The notes: generated from the sequence alone by a model not told the origin. DNA of 41,030 nucleotides from CAYTLQ01 sp964438715 (GCA_964438715.1 CAYTLQ010000002.1:1-41030), one strand, 5' to 3'. Numbered from the stretch's first letter, positions 1 through 8,040 are shown. Translations and numbers: made by a program.

Positions 1-144
1 GGTACCAGTGGTAAGGAAAGTCAAGGCTTAGGACTGATACTAGGTAAAGAGTTTGTCGAATAAAATGGTGGTTCCAGTCGATTTTCAAGTGAAGTTGGTA
101 AATGTACAACATTTTAATTTACAGTACCCATCGTAAAAGAATAA
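1..144 (+). pseudogene. 3' remnant of a histidine-kinase HATPase domain, two in-frame stops
   Basis: Read in frame 1, the first 20 codons give the G2-box region of a GHKL ATPase (GxSGxxxxGLGLxLxKEFVE). They are followed in the same frame by NGG, SEVGK, TTF and FTVP, the usual end of a sensor kinase (pattern VEKNGGxxxxxSEVGKGTTFYFTxP). TAA codons sit at 61-63, where Lys is usual, and at 115-117, where Tyr is usual. The natural stop is at 142-144. The glycine before TTF is Cys, another sign of decay. The 5' part lies outside the window. The stops could be genuine inactivation or consensus errors at a contig edge, because the opposite edge carries adapter with three mismatches. Confidence 0.72.
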
Positions 145-407
145 AATCATTTTAGTTGGATTGAAAATTATTAAACCAGCTATTGGTTTTTTAATATTAG
201 ATGCAACCTGTTTTAGAAAATTAAAAAGTAAAAAAGCTCCTCAGTTAATTGAATATTTCTTGCGAAACTGTTTATGGCGATTGATGAAGGGGATTTTCAT
301 GTATAAAAAAATCAAATGTAATTACGAACTATTGCGAAATTCTTTTGATTATACAGTATCAAAAGGGTGTAAGACATTTTGAGCTTAAATTTATTTTAAG
401 AACTAAA
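145..407. other. Intergenic stretch without a recognisable gene
   Basis: An AT-rich stretch between the kinase remnant and the tandem array. A TTG-started open frame of 73 codons runs over 161-382, but it has no ribosome binding site, no known motif and unconvincing composition. I see no RNA gene or terminator. Confidence 0.5.
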
Positions 408-500
408 ATTGAAAATCCTCTGGATTGAAAATCCTCTGGATTGAAAATCCTCCGGATTAAAATTCCTCTGGATTGAAAATCCTCTGGATTGAAAATCCAC
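408..500 (+). repeat. 16-bp tandem array, about 5.8 copies, each forming a 13-nt GAA-loop hairpin
   Basis: Units start at 408, 424, 440, 456, 472 and 488 with consensus ATTGAAAATCCTCTGG. The unit length is not a multiple of three, so the array is not coding. Across each unit junction lies GGATT-GAA-AATCC (5-bp stem, 3-nt loop) at 422-434, 438-450, 470-482 and 486-498. The copy at 454-466 carries changes in the loop and one stem position. The first unit lacks the left arm. This is the same 5-3-5 geometry as the separate hairpins at 516-773. Confidence 0.9.
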
Positions 501-515
501 TTTATCATACACCCA

Positions 516-601
516 ACCCCGAAAGGGTGATATTATCAATCAACATGAAAATATTTAGTTACACCAAAAAATCACACAAAATAATATCACTCCTTCGGAG
601 T
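516..601. repeat. REPIN-like inverted pair of mini-hairpins
   Basis: Two 13-nt hairpins face each other. The first is ACCCC-GAA-AGGGT at 516-528, with a C/A mismatch closing the loop. The second is ACTCC-TTC-GGAGT at 589-601, which has loop GAA on the minus strand. Both carry the tail TGATATTAT, at 528-536 on plus and as ATAATATCA at 581-589, so the tails form a perfect 9-bp inverted repeat between the hairpins. The arrangement resembles REPINs (paired REP elements). No transposase is in the window, so that relation is an inference. Confidence 0.75.
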
Positions 602-639
602 TTGGGTTTATCGTTTCAATTTTTTTCTATAATAATGTC

Positions 640-652
640 ACCACTTCGTGGT
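640..652 (-). repeat. 13-nt mini-hairpin, GAA loop on minus strand
   Basis: ACCAC-TTC-GTGGT is a perfect 5-3-5 hairpin. On the minus strand it is followed by GACATTATT, matching the tail of the 516 and 589 copies (GTGAYATTAT). The stem differs from those copies but remains fully paired. Confidence 0.75.
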
Positions 653-665
653 TATTAATTTCAAC

Positions 666-691
666 ATCCGGAAAACAGATTGTCTCCGGAT
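666..691. repeat. 26-nt inverted repeat
   Basis: ATCCGGA at 666-672 pairs with TCCGGAT at 685-691 across a 12-nt loop. There is no T run after it, and it lies among the 13-nt hairpins. It may be another member of the repeat field. Confidence 0.6.
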
Positions 692-708
692 TCCCGTTTC
701 GAGATCAA

Positions 709-740
709 ATCCCGTAGGGATGGAATGATTGTAGAAATAT
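709..740 (+). repeat. 13-nt GTA-loop hairpin with GGGATGGAATGATTGTAGAAA tail
   Basis: The hairpin is ATCCC-GTA-GGGAT at 709-721, followed by GGAATGATTGTAGAAA-type sequence to about 740. Tails of the same kind appear without an intact hairpin near 12310-12335 and 12437-12458. This defines a second repeat family in the window. Confidence 0.7.
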
Positions 741-760
741 ATTAACCATTAAGCACAAGA

Positions 761-773
761 ACCCTGAAAGGGT
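761..773 (+). repeat. 13-nt mini-hairpin, GAA loop
   Basis: ACCCT-GAA-AGGGT is a perfect 5-3-5 hairpin, followed by the TGATAT tail shared with the copy at 516. It is the repeat nearest to the 3' end of the convergent GHL10 gene, which stops at 821. Confidence 0.75.
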
Positions 774-820
774 GATATAATTGTGGCTTTGATCCGTTTC
801 GGTTATGCCACTCCCAAATA

Positions 821-2629
821 CTACTTTAATATTATTAGCTTTTTGGTTGCAGTAAATTCTTTTGTACTCATAGTGTAAAAATACACGCCATTAGGAATAC
901 CGCTCGCATTAAAGTTAACTTTATAAGATCCGGGGGAATGTTCTGCATCGACCAGTAAAGATATTTCATTACCCAATATGTCGAATACCCGTATGGTGAC
1001 TTTGCTCCGAACAGGTACTGAGTATTCGATGGTGGTCGAGGGATTAAACGGATTAGGATAATTCTGCATAAGAGAAAATTCTGTGGGAATGCTCTTCCCA
1101 TCAGTAATGTCGGTCAGTGAAACGCCAATTACAGCACTTTCATTTCTTAATCGATCTAACGATGATATAGCATAATGAAATGAATCGACAGAACTACTGA
1201 CAGTTTCTGTAAATTTAGTGGAGTCACCTGATATGATAGCCCTGATAAAAACAGGGGAGTTACTGTTAAATGTTTCACCTGTTTTGTAGCGATAAATTAC
1301 ATAAAAATAAGGAAGATTATTATCGGAGGCAGGGAATGGATGCGTCCACTGCAATGTTACCTGTTGCCCATTAACCTGCATGGTTGGACTTACGGGAGGT
1401 TCTGCCGGTATTGAATCAATCCATTTCATTGGAGGAATAATTGCCGGATATTTATAAAAATCGCGTCTTAAAGAATCCTGAAATCCGCCAAGATTATTTG
1501 TTATTGATTTTGAGCTGAAGAAAATACTGCCTTTTACCTGACTAATACTTCTGTTAAAACGGATCTGTCTGGGCATTTGGGTTAAATTCTTCCAGGCTGT
1601 ATCACTACCGGAAGGATTAATTCTATATGCCGCCTGTCCAATGTATAAATGACGCTGCATTGCCGAGGAGTTTGCCGCCCACCAGGGTACAAGCACTTCA
1701 TACTTTGCGGCAGAATAGCCAAAACTCCAATATACCTGCGGAGCTATGTAGTCAATCCATCCGGATTGAACCCACTTTTTCGAATCAGCAAAAATTTCGT
1801 CATACGATTGTAATCCTGAAGTAGCCGAACCGCCGGGATCGGTGGATTGATTTCTCCATATTCCGAACGGGCTTATTCCAAACTTTACCCAGGGTTTAAC
1901 TGATTTAATACTATCATTTACCATTTTAATGAGAAGATTGATATTGTCTCTGCGCCAATCATTTTTATTGGTAAAACCTCTGTTATGGTTCGCAAAGGTA
2001 GCACTATCGGGTATTGAAATTCCGCTTTGCGGGTATGGATAAAAATAGTCATCAAAATGGACTCCGTCGATATCATATCTTCTTACAACATCCATTATTA
2101 CCGAAGTAACATAATTACGAACCTGTGGAAGACCGGGATCGAGCATTTTGAGATTTCCATAAGTAAACACCCATGAGGGTTGTCTTACGGATATATGATT
2201 TGCTGTTATACTGCTTGTATTTTTGTTCACAACAGCCCGATACGGATTAAACCACGCATGAAATTCCATACCTCTCTTATGTGCTTCAGAAATCATAAAA
2301 GAAAGAGGATCGTAAAATGGATTAGGCGCCTGTCCCTGCATTCCATTTAGCCACTCTGACCATGGTTCAATATTACTGTCATAGAATGCATCGCAACTGG
2401 GTCTTATTTGAACGACAACAGCATTTATACCGTTAAGTTTATGTTTGTCTAAAATACTAATGTATTCAGCTCGTTGTTGAGAAGGTGAGAGCGTTTTCGA
2501 AGAGGGCCAGTCAATATTTGTAACACTAGCTATCCACACTGCACGAAATTCGTGTTTGGGAGGCTGAGCAGAAATTAATGTACTGAAAAGAATAAGTAAT
2601 AGTGTAAATTTTAGTAGAGGTTTTAGCAT
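821..2629 (-). CDS. T9SS-secreted GHL10-type glycoside hydrolase
   Basis: A 602-residue secreted enzyme. The open frame extends 20 codons upstream, but the ATG at 2629 gives a clean signal peptide (about residues 1-21, ending TLISA before QPPKHEF), so it is chosen. The catalytic region starts with FRAVWIASVTNIDWP and includes AWFNPYRA, DGVHFDDYFYPYP, GISPFGIWRN and DYIAPQVYWSFGY. These are characteristic of the GHL10/DUF187 (PF02638) TIM-barrel family, whose members are thought to act on bacterial or polysaccharide glycans. A fibronectin-III-like segment follows, from around residue 420. The last ~85 residues form a T9SS sorting domain with NYPNPFNPSTTIEYSVP and a final KKLIIL segment. It is probably cell-surface bound or released. 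The substrate cannot be told from sequence. Confidence 0.88.
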   Translation of the reverse strand: MLKPLLKFTLLLILFSTLISAQPPKHEFRAVWIASVTNIDWPSSKTLSPSQQRAEYISILDKHKLNGINAVVVQIRPSCDAFYDSNIEPWSEWLNGMQGQAPNPFYDPLSFMISEAHKRGMEFHAWFNPYRAVVNKNTSSITANHISVRQPSWVFTYGNLKMLDPGLPQVRNYVTSVIMDVVRRYDIDGVHFDDYFYPYPQSGISIPDSATFANHNRGFTNKNDWRRDNINLLIKMVNDSIKSVKPWVKFGISPFGIWRNQSTDPGGSATSGLQSYDEIFADSKKWVQSGWIDYIAPQVYWSFGYSAAKYEVLVPWWAANSSAMQRHLYIGQAAYRINPSGSDTAWKNLTQMPRQIRFNRSISQVKGSIFFSSKSITNNLGGFQDSLRRDFYKYPAIIPPMKWIDSIPAEPPVSPTMQVNGQQVTLQWTHPFPASDNNLPYFYVIYRYKTGETFNSNSPVFIRAIISGDSTKFTETVSSSVDSFHYAISSLDRLRNESAVIGVSLTDITDGKSIPTEFSLMQNYPNPFNPSTTIEYSVPVRSKVTIRVFDILGNEISLLVDAEHSPGSYKVNFNASGIPNGVYFYTMSTKEFTATKKLIILK

Positions 2630-3097
2630 GAAGATTTTTCTTTTTATGAGATTGTAATTTAGTACAGCAGTTATGTTATTACAATACAAAAAGTGGTAAG
2701 CACGATTTGTAAAAAAATTACTATCAAATCAAAAATTGAGTAATCTTGAATGTGCGCTATCAGCTTAATTTTATAGTTATTTCCCATTATATTCGGTTTA
2801 TGTGTATTAATACTACGGATGATATGGAAAGCACCGGTGTTATCAAGAGTACTTTATCATCAGATATTTCCACTGAATCACTGACTTATTACTACTCGTA
2901 ATATTGCTACTAAAAAGTCTGTGAATTTTGAAAAGGTGAGTTTTTAACCAAATATTCAGGTTGCTTTGTCAAACAGCTTATAACGCAAATAAGCCTTCTA
3001 TAAATTTTATATTCCTCATATACTATAATAATTTTATTGCCTTCAATTCCTTAGCAAATTTCGCCTGTAAATTTTAATTAAATGATTGGATGGTACT
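2630..3097. other. Divergent intergenic region, no gene seen
   Basis: About 470 AT-rich bases between the GHL10 gene (minus) and the HEAT-repeat gene (plus). They must carry promoters for both, but I cannot pick either with confidence. I see no RNA gene, no repeat of the mini-hairpin families and no convincing small ORF. Confidence 0.45.
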
Positions 3098-3496
3098 ATG
3101 AAAAAGATTTTCTTATTTGTATTTCTTACTGCGACTATGCTATTTACAAGTCAGCCGAATTATGCTAAAGAATTTCCTAAAAAAGCGAAATCGAATGCGA
3201 TAATTGAAACAAACCTGCTGAACGGACTTTCATCGGAGAATGAGGGTCTGCAAAACAGTAGTGCTTATTTTCTGGGTGAAATGAAGTCAACAAAGGCAGT
3301 GATTCCTCTTCTTTCAATCTTGCACAATAGTATTGATGAAGCAAAAAGAATTAATGCAGCTTTGTCATTATTAAAAATTGGTGATGCTCGTGGTATTTAT
3401 GCAATTAAACAAAGTATAAAGTTTGATGAAAGTCCGCGAGTCCGAAAAATGTGTCAAAATTTCTACCTCTCCTATCTGCAAAGTTTAAAGAAGTAG
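3098..3496 (+). CDS. Small exported HEAT-repeat protein
   Basis: 132 residues from the ATG at 3098. A TTG four codons upstream is in frame but would only lengthen the signal peptide (MKKIFLFVFLTATMLF, cleavage likely after NYA). The mature part holds HEAT-like helical repeats of the PBS-lyase type. One is LQNSSAYFLGEMKSTKAVIPLLSIL (residues about 55-75), and the next begins around DEAKRINAALSLLKIGDARG. Such short repeat proteins act as scaffolds; no catalytic residues are visible. It stands alone, convergent with the M28 peptidase and separated from it by a strong hairpin. The function is unknown. Confidence 0.75.
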   Translation: MKKIFLFVFLTATMLFTSQPNYAKEFPKKAKSNAIIETNLLNGLSSENEGLQNSSAYFLGEMKSTKAVIPLLSILHNSIDEAKRINAALSLLKIGDARGIYAIKQSIKFDESPRVRKMCQNFYLSYLQSLKK

Positions 3497-3514
3497 ATTC
3501 ATAGAAGCCACCTC

Positions 3515-3548
3515 AGCCGGTATGGCAGCTCACTCCGCTGTACCGGCT
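3515..3548. terminator. Shared hairpin terminator between convergent genes
   Basis: AGCCGGTA (3515-3522) pairs perfectly with TACCGGCT (3541-3548), and CAG/CTG extends the stem inside. It lies between the stops of the HEAT-repeat gene (3496) and the M28 peptidase (3552). The flanking T runs are poor, so intrinsic termination is plausible but not textbook. Confidence 0.6.
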
Positions 3549-3551
3549 CTA

Positions 3552-4955
3552 TTATTTAACTCCTTCCCGGTCAATTATGTACATCATTGTTGCTATTGCG
3601 GCTGAGCCCAAAGAAAATTCTCGTGGGTTTACCGCATCGACAACATCATTTGCAGAATGATGAAAATCAAAATATCGTTGTGGATCGGTCGCAAAACCCA
3701 TCAGCAAAGGAACCCCTTTTAATTTGGAAACATCTGCGCCACTGCCGCCGGCATCAACAAAGTGGATATTTACCTTTTTTAATACCGGAAGCCACGATTG
3801 CAATTCAATCAGACGGGTGGAGTCAGATTCAACATAAAAACCAATTGGTACCGATGCGCCCCGATCAGCTTCGATTGCACAAATATGCTTACGGTGTGAC
3901 TTTGCGCTATTTGCCGCGTATTCAATTGCACCTCTTGAACCGTTTTCTTCATTTATATAAAAAACCACCCGTTGCGTTCTTAAAGGTTTAAGGTTGAGTT
4001 TCTTAAAAGCATAGACCGCCTCCATTGCCTGTACGCAACCTGCCGCATCATCGTGTGCTCCATCACCTTTATCCCAACTATCAAAATGCCCACTGCTCAT
4101 AACAATTTGATCAGGATATAAACTTCCCCGTATTTCACCGATAACATTATATGACAGAGCATCGGGTAAAGTTCTACAGTTAAGTTGTAATTGCAATTTC
4201 ACTTTTTTACCATCGTTTAGTAGTCCGGCAAGCAAATCTGCATCCTGTATTCCTATTGCTACACCGGGAATTTTTGGTATTGAATCGTTGTAATACATCA
4301 CTCCTACATGAGGGGTATTATCGTTTCGGGTTGTTATTGAGCGAAGTATAGTTGCCACTGCACCATAACGGGCAGCCTCAATACTTCCATTCACTCTGTA
4401 TCGGACATTTTTTCCATAGCCTGCGAAAGGTTGCTCAAGAGACTCATCAAAAGGAATATCGTAGAACACGATTTTTCCTTTAACGAGTTCCTTTTTCTCC
4501 GATAAATCCTGAAAAGAAGTTATCCGAATTACTTCAGCAATGATACCTTTTGTGCCATTTGTTGAAACTGACCCACCTAAAGCGGCAATAGCAAGTTGAC
4601 GATTTTTATATTTCCCACCCTCAACTATTTTCATAGTCTCAATATCCCCCCGCTCCCAGTGGGGAACCATAACAGGTTCTAACCACACAGAATCGAATCC
4701 AAGTTGTTTCATTTTATTTTCTGCCCATTTTATTGCCTTAAGGGAAAGAGCCGAACCACTTAAACGAGGACCAATTTCACAAACTTCTTTAAGCCATTGA
4801 TATCCCTCTTTATTAGTCAATATGTAGCGGCGAAGTGAGTCGGCGATTAATGAATATTCTTTAATTTTTTCCGGATTTGAATTTACACTCCGATTTCCGG
4901 TGAATAAAAAACCTAATGAAATTGTTATTGCAAGAATAAAAGAAAGTTGCTTCAG
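3552..4955 (-). CDS. Exported M28-family zinc metallopeptidase (carboxypeptidase Q-like)
   Basis: Aminopeptidase/carboxypeptidase-Q type enzyme with an inserted PA domain (about residues 120-250) and a di-zinc M28 domain. Metal and catalytic motifs appear in order: SSGHFDSWDKGDGAHDDAAG (His and bridging Asp), NEENGSRG (catalytic Glu plus ligand Glu), EADRGAS (Asp/Glu) and FDFHHSAND (last His). No ATG begins this frame. The longest version starts at TTG 5001-5003 without a ribosome binding site. I place the start at CTG 4953-4955 because GGAGG lies 5 nt upstream (4961-4965), and the product then begins with a compact signal peptide (MKQLSFILAITISLGFLF). It probably degrades peptides in the periplasm or outside the cell. 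The family call is firm; the start is not. Confidence 0.85.
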   Translation of the reverse strand: MKQLSFILAITISLGFLFTGNRSVNSNPEKIKEYSLIADSLRRYILTNKEGYQWLKEVCEIGPRLSGSALSLKAIKWAENKMKQLGFDSVWLEPVMVPHWERGDIETMKIVEGGKYKNRQLAIAALGGSVSTNGTKGIIAEVIRITSFQDLSEKKELVKGKIVFYDIPFDESLEQPFAGYGKNVRYRVNGSIEAARYGAVATILRSITTRNDNTPHVGVMYYNDSIPKIPGVAIGIQDADLLAGLLNDGKKVKLQLQLNCRTLPDALSYNVIGEIRGSLYPDQIVMSSGHFDSWDKGDGAHDDAAGCVQAMEAVYAFKKLNLKPLRTQRVVFYINEENGSRGAIEYAANSAKSHRKHICAIEADRGASVPIGFYVESDSTRLIELQSWLPVLKKVNIHFVDAGGSGADVSKLKGVPLLMGFATDPQRYFDFHHSANDVVDAVNPREFSLGSAAIATMMYIIDREGVK

Positions 4956-4960
4956 GGGTG

Positions 4961-4965
4961 CCTCC
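4961..4965 (-). promoter_or_regulatory. Shine-Dalgarno GGAGG supporting a CTG start
   Basis: On the minus strand GCGGAGG is followed by CACCC and then CTG at 4955. It is the only strong ribosome binding site near the 5' end of the M28 peptidase gene, and it decides the proposed start. Confidence 0.45.
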
Positions 4966-5039
4966 GCATTATATTTATTTAACTGTATTGTTATACATTT
5001 CAATTTAGCAAATTTTAACTTTTTTTTAATTAGGGCAAA

Positions 5040-5540
5040 ATGTTTTCAATACAAGAACTCGTTGACCGGTTTCAATTGCTTCCCCATCCTGAAGGCGGCT
5101 ACTACAGAGAAACCTACCGGAGCGGGGGAATATTCAATGAATTGTCTTCTGATGGGGTTTTCCCGAACGGACGGAATTATTGTACATTGATTTACTTTAT
5201 GCTGACAAGTGAATCCTTTTCAGCATTTCACAGAATTAAGTCGGATGAGATATGGCATTTTTATTATGGTTCTCCGGTGGAAATTTTCTTTTTTGAGAAT
5301 GGAAAACTGCAAACTTTTACTCTTGGGAGTGATATAAATAATGGTCAGGAATTTCAATGTGTTGTTCCTGCCGGAAGCTGGTTTGCTGCGAGAGTAAAAG
5401 ATGAAGATGCTTTTTCATTAGTGGGATGTTCGGTTTCTCCGGGTTTTTCGTTTGAGGATTTTGAATTAGCCAATCGGGACGACTTGCTGAAGCAGTACCC
5501 TGAATATGAGGCAATTATTAGAAAATTCACAAGAAATTAA
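5040..5540 (+). CDS. DUF985 cupin-fold protein
   Basis: A 166-residue single-domain protein of the DUF985 family (PF06172). The family pattern is visible as LLPHPEGGYYRETYRS near the N terminus, TLIYFMLTSESFSAFHRIKSDEIWHFYYG in the middle, and VVPAGSWFAARV and SLVGCSVSPGFSFEDFELA towards the end. It forms a small beta-barrel cupin with an open pocket; metal binding and substrate are not settled for the family. It is divergent from the M28 peptidase. Its stop overlaps that of the convergent ABC permease (TTAA at 5537-5540 serves both), leaving no room for a terminator. Confidence 0.9.
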   Translation: MFSIQELVDRFQLLPHPEGGYYRETYRSGGIFNELSSDGVFPNGRNYCTLIYFMLTSESFSAFHRIKSDEIWHFYYGSPVEIFFFENGKLQTFTLGSDINNGQEFQCVVPAGSWFAARVKDEDAFSLVGCSVSPGFSFEDFELANRDDLLKQYPEYEAIIRKFTRN

Positions 5541-7231
5541 ATATCGCGGCTTACCTCTCTTTTCGCAATTAAATAAAATACAATTGTCAAAAAAACGGAG
5601 ATAAGAGCAATAATACTAATTGGCTTAACAAAATGTGAAAAACCGATAATTTGCAGTTGGTTTTGCGTAAGAAAAAAATACTGGTAAACAGGCAGAAAAA
5701 GAAGAGCAATAATTACACCCAGATAAAGAAGGCAAATAAGAAACGCTGTTGAAGCACCCTGTGACGAGGCAATACGAATAGCGTTTTTCTCTTTATAATT
5801 TACATAGTAACTGCCCATGCCAAAATTCACCGAAACGATGGTTATTGTCATAAATCCTGTAATTACCGCAGAGGCTAATGTAAGTGTTGATGAAAAATTT
5901 CGATGTGTGAGAAGATTGATACTTTCTCCAATCAGAAGTAAAATTACAACATAAGAAATGTATTTCAATTTTGTGATTTTTGCGAGATCCACCGGAGAAG
6001 AGCGTAGCTTCCAATATGCCTGTCCCTCAAGACTTTGATGAGGGAAGATAAATCGTAGCGCAAGCGAATTGACCAGAAATGAACTAAACAGAAAAAAGAC
6101 AAGATAAAGGACTGTTTGTAGCTGAGGATTTACTGAGAAGAATAGTTTAGCGGGTTTACCGCCTATACTCACTACAAATAATAAGAGTAGCACCGCCATT
6201 AACAAAGCATGCAGAATCTGAACAGGATCGCGAAGAAAGAGAATAATTTCTTTTTTTAGATACGACAGATATTGTGTGTTACCTTTAAATGGGGAATCCA
6301 GCCTGAGAAAATTTGAACCATATCCTTCGGGCTTTTCTTTTCGTAAGCGTATTCCACCGATAAGGATATAACTTTTGTAGTAAAATTTTTCTGCGATAAT
6401 AAGACAGCAAATGAATAACACTGCGGAAAGGGCAATCAGCAGTACAGCATTTCCAACTGACAACCACGATGAGCCATAAACGCTCCAATACAATCCGTTA
6501 ATGACAAAAGAGGAGGGGAGTAGCTTTCGCCAGACAGTATCATATTGCATAAAAATATTAAGAATGGATGCGTCGGTAAACTCTGCTTTTGCTACAAGAT
6601 TAATGGGATTAGCAAATATGAAGAAGCTGATAAGAACAGTGAGGTAAAATAAAATGATTAATGCAATCGTAATACGGGGACCAATCACCGATGCTATTTT
6701 AATTATCAAAAACAACAGCATCACTCCCAGCAATGCGGCAGTGATACTGAGAGGAACAAATAGTGCAATAAGAGCATAGAGAAAAAACCAGAAATTCAGT
6801 CCGAAATATTGTGTATATGCAAAAAGCACTACTGAGAGAAGCAGAAACAAAGTACCTGAGCTGTATAAAAAATTATCGAAGAATTTGATAACAAATACTT
6901 CCTTATAACCTATTGGGCGTGTCATAAGAAAATCGACTTCTTTCGATTTATACAATGTGCTCAATGAGACAAAAATATTACCAATGTTTACCATGGTAAA
7001 GAAAAGAAAAAGTATTGCCTCCGCAAATCTGTGGAATAAATAAACGGGGATTTTATTCACAGTAATAGCATTATACAGCGAAGCATAGGATACTTTATAC
7101 ATTCCATAAGCGAAAGCAGAATACACTATGAAGGCGCTGATATTCTTAATGACATTCTTGCTCCTGAAATCGAGATCTGCTTTCATGAAAGCAAGTAATT
7201 TGTACCAAAGTATTATGAAGAGTACTTTCAT
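5537..7231 (-). CDS. ABC transporter permease, multi-span membrane protein
   Basis: 564 residues with about twelve hydrophobic segments and no signal peptide. The segment KEVDFLMTRPIGYKEVFVIKF after the second hydrophobic stretch resembles the ABC-2 type exporter permeases (ABC_tran_2-like) whose proteins carry both halves in one chain. It lies 60 nt downstream of the ABC ATPase on the same strand, so the two should form one transporter in the inner membrane. The substrate is unknown. The large AAA+ gene upstream in the same run may be functionally linked. The gene overlaps the convergent cupin gene by 4 nt. Confidence 0.82.
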   Translation of the reverse strand: MKVLFIILWYKLLAFMKADLDFRSKNVIKNISAFIVYSAFAYGMYKVSYASLYNAITVNKIPVYLFHRFAEAILFLFFTMVNIGNIFVSLSTLYKSKEVDFLMTRPIGYKEVFVIKFFDNFLYSSGTLFLLLSVVLFAYTQYFGLNFWFFLYALIALFVPLSITAALLGVMLLFLIIKIASVIGPRITIALIILFYLTVLISFFIFANPINLVAKAEFTDASILNIFMQYDTVWRKLLPSSFVINGLYWSVYGSSWLSVGNAVLLIALSAVLFICCLIIAEKFYYKSYILIGGIRLRKEKPEGYGSNFLRLDSPFKGNTQYLSYLKKEIILFLRDPVQILHALLMAVLLLLFVVSIGGKPAKLFFSVNPQLQTVLYLVFFLFSSFLVNSLALRFIFPHQSLEGQAYWKLRSSPVDLAKITKLKYISYVVILLLIGESINLLTHRNFSSTLTLASAVITGFMTITIVSVNFGMGSYYVNYKEKNAIRIASSQGASTAFLICLLYLGVIIALLFLPVYQYFFLTQNQLQIIGFSHFVKPISIIALISVFLTIVFYLIAKREVSRDI

Positions 7232-7291
7232 AAAACCTGATACTATATTGTAGGAGAAAAGAAAAAATTAAACTGCACGGCGCAAAACAAT

Positions 7292-8011
7292 TTATTTCAT
7301 AAGTTCAAGAAAGAACGATTCAAGATTGTGCGATTCCCGTTCCCAGAATGATTTTAATGCTGAAAGGTCATCATTAAATATAATTTCCCCATCGCGGATT
7401 ACACCGATACGGGAACATATCTCTTCCGCAATGTGCAAACTATGTGTGGACATCAAAATTGCTGTACCATTCGAAGACAGTTTTTGAAAAAGTTCTTTTA
7501 CAAGTTTTGCACTTTGAGGGTCTAATCCTACCATTGGCTCATCGACAAGTATCAATGGCGGGTTATGAATAAGACCGGAAGCAATAGCTATACGCTGTCG
7601 CATTCCCTGAGAATACTCTTCGGTACGGCGGTCAACCCATGAACCTATCTGAAGTAATTCACAGAGTTCCTCAGTCTTTTCTTTTATCCGGTTATAAGGC
7701 ATGTGGTATAAGCCACCGGAAAAATGGAGAAACTCCCTGCCGGTTAAACGGTCATAGAGAAAAGGCTGGTCGGGTATATATCCGATGGAAGACTTTGCAG
7801 GAATAGGACTTTTGTTCATACTGAAATTATTGATCAGAATTTCTCCCGTATCTGGTTTTAGTAACCCCGCAACCATTTTAATTGTAGTGGTTTTGCCGGC
7901 TCCGTTGGGGCCGAGAAAGCCAAAAAAATCACCGGGTTTAACTACCAATGAGAGATTATTAACAGCACGGAATGACCCAAACGATTTAGAAATATTTTTG
8001 ATTTCGAGCAT
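7292..8011 (-). CDS. ABC transporter ATP-binding protein
   Basis: 239 residues with all motifs of an ABC ATPase: Walker A GPNGAGKTT (about residues 36-44), Q-loop region around DQPF, signature YSQGMRQRIAIASGL, Walker B LILVDEP followed by MVGLDPQS, and the switch His in MSTHSLH. The single-domain, CcmA/NatA-like architecture fits ABC-2 exporters. It sits 60 nt upstream of the permease and 29 nt downstream of the AAA+ gene, so the three genes are probably co-transcribed. It energises export by the neighbouring permease; the cargo cannot be inferred. Confidence 0.93.
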   Translation of the reverse strand: MLEIKNISKSFGSFRAVNNLSLVVKPGDFFGFLGPNGAGKTTTIKMVAGLLKPDTGEILINNFSMNKSPIPAKSSIGYIPDQPFLYDRLTGREFLHFSGGLYHMPYNRIKEKTEELCELLQIGSWVDRRTEEYSQGMRQRIAIASGLIHNPPLILVDEPMVGLDPQSAKLVKELFQKLSSNGTAILMSTHSLHIAEEICSRIGVIRDGEIIFNDDLSALKSFWERESHNLESFFLELMK

Positions 8012-8040
8012 AAAATTTTTATTAATGAAGCAAATGAAGG

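Noticed and set aside
161..382. 73-codon open frame starting with TTG
   Set aside because: No ribosome binding site, no known motif, AT-driven composition, and it lies between a gene remnant and a repeat array.
408..500. Short-repeat array that might be called CRISPR
   Set aside because: Units of 16 bp are directly adjacent with no spacers and there are no cas genes; it is a tandem hairpin repeat.
473..658. 61-codon open frame
   Set aside because: It crosses the tandem array and three hairpins; the repeats explain the sequence.
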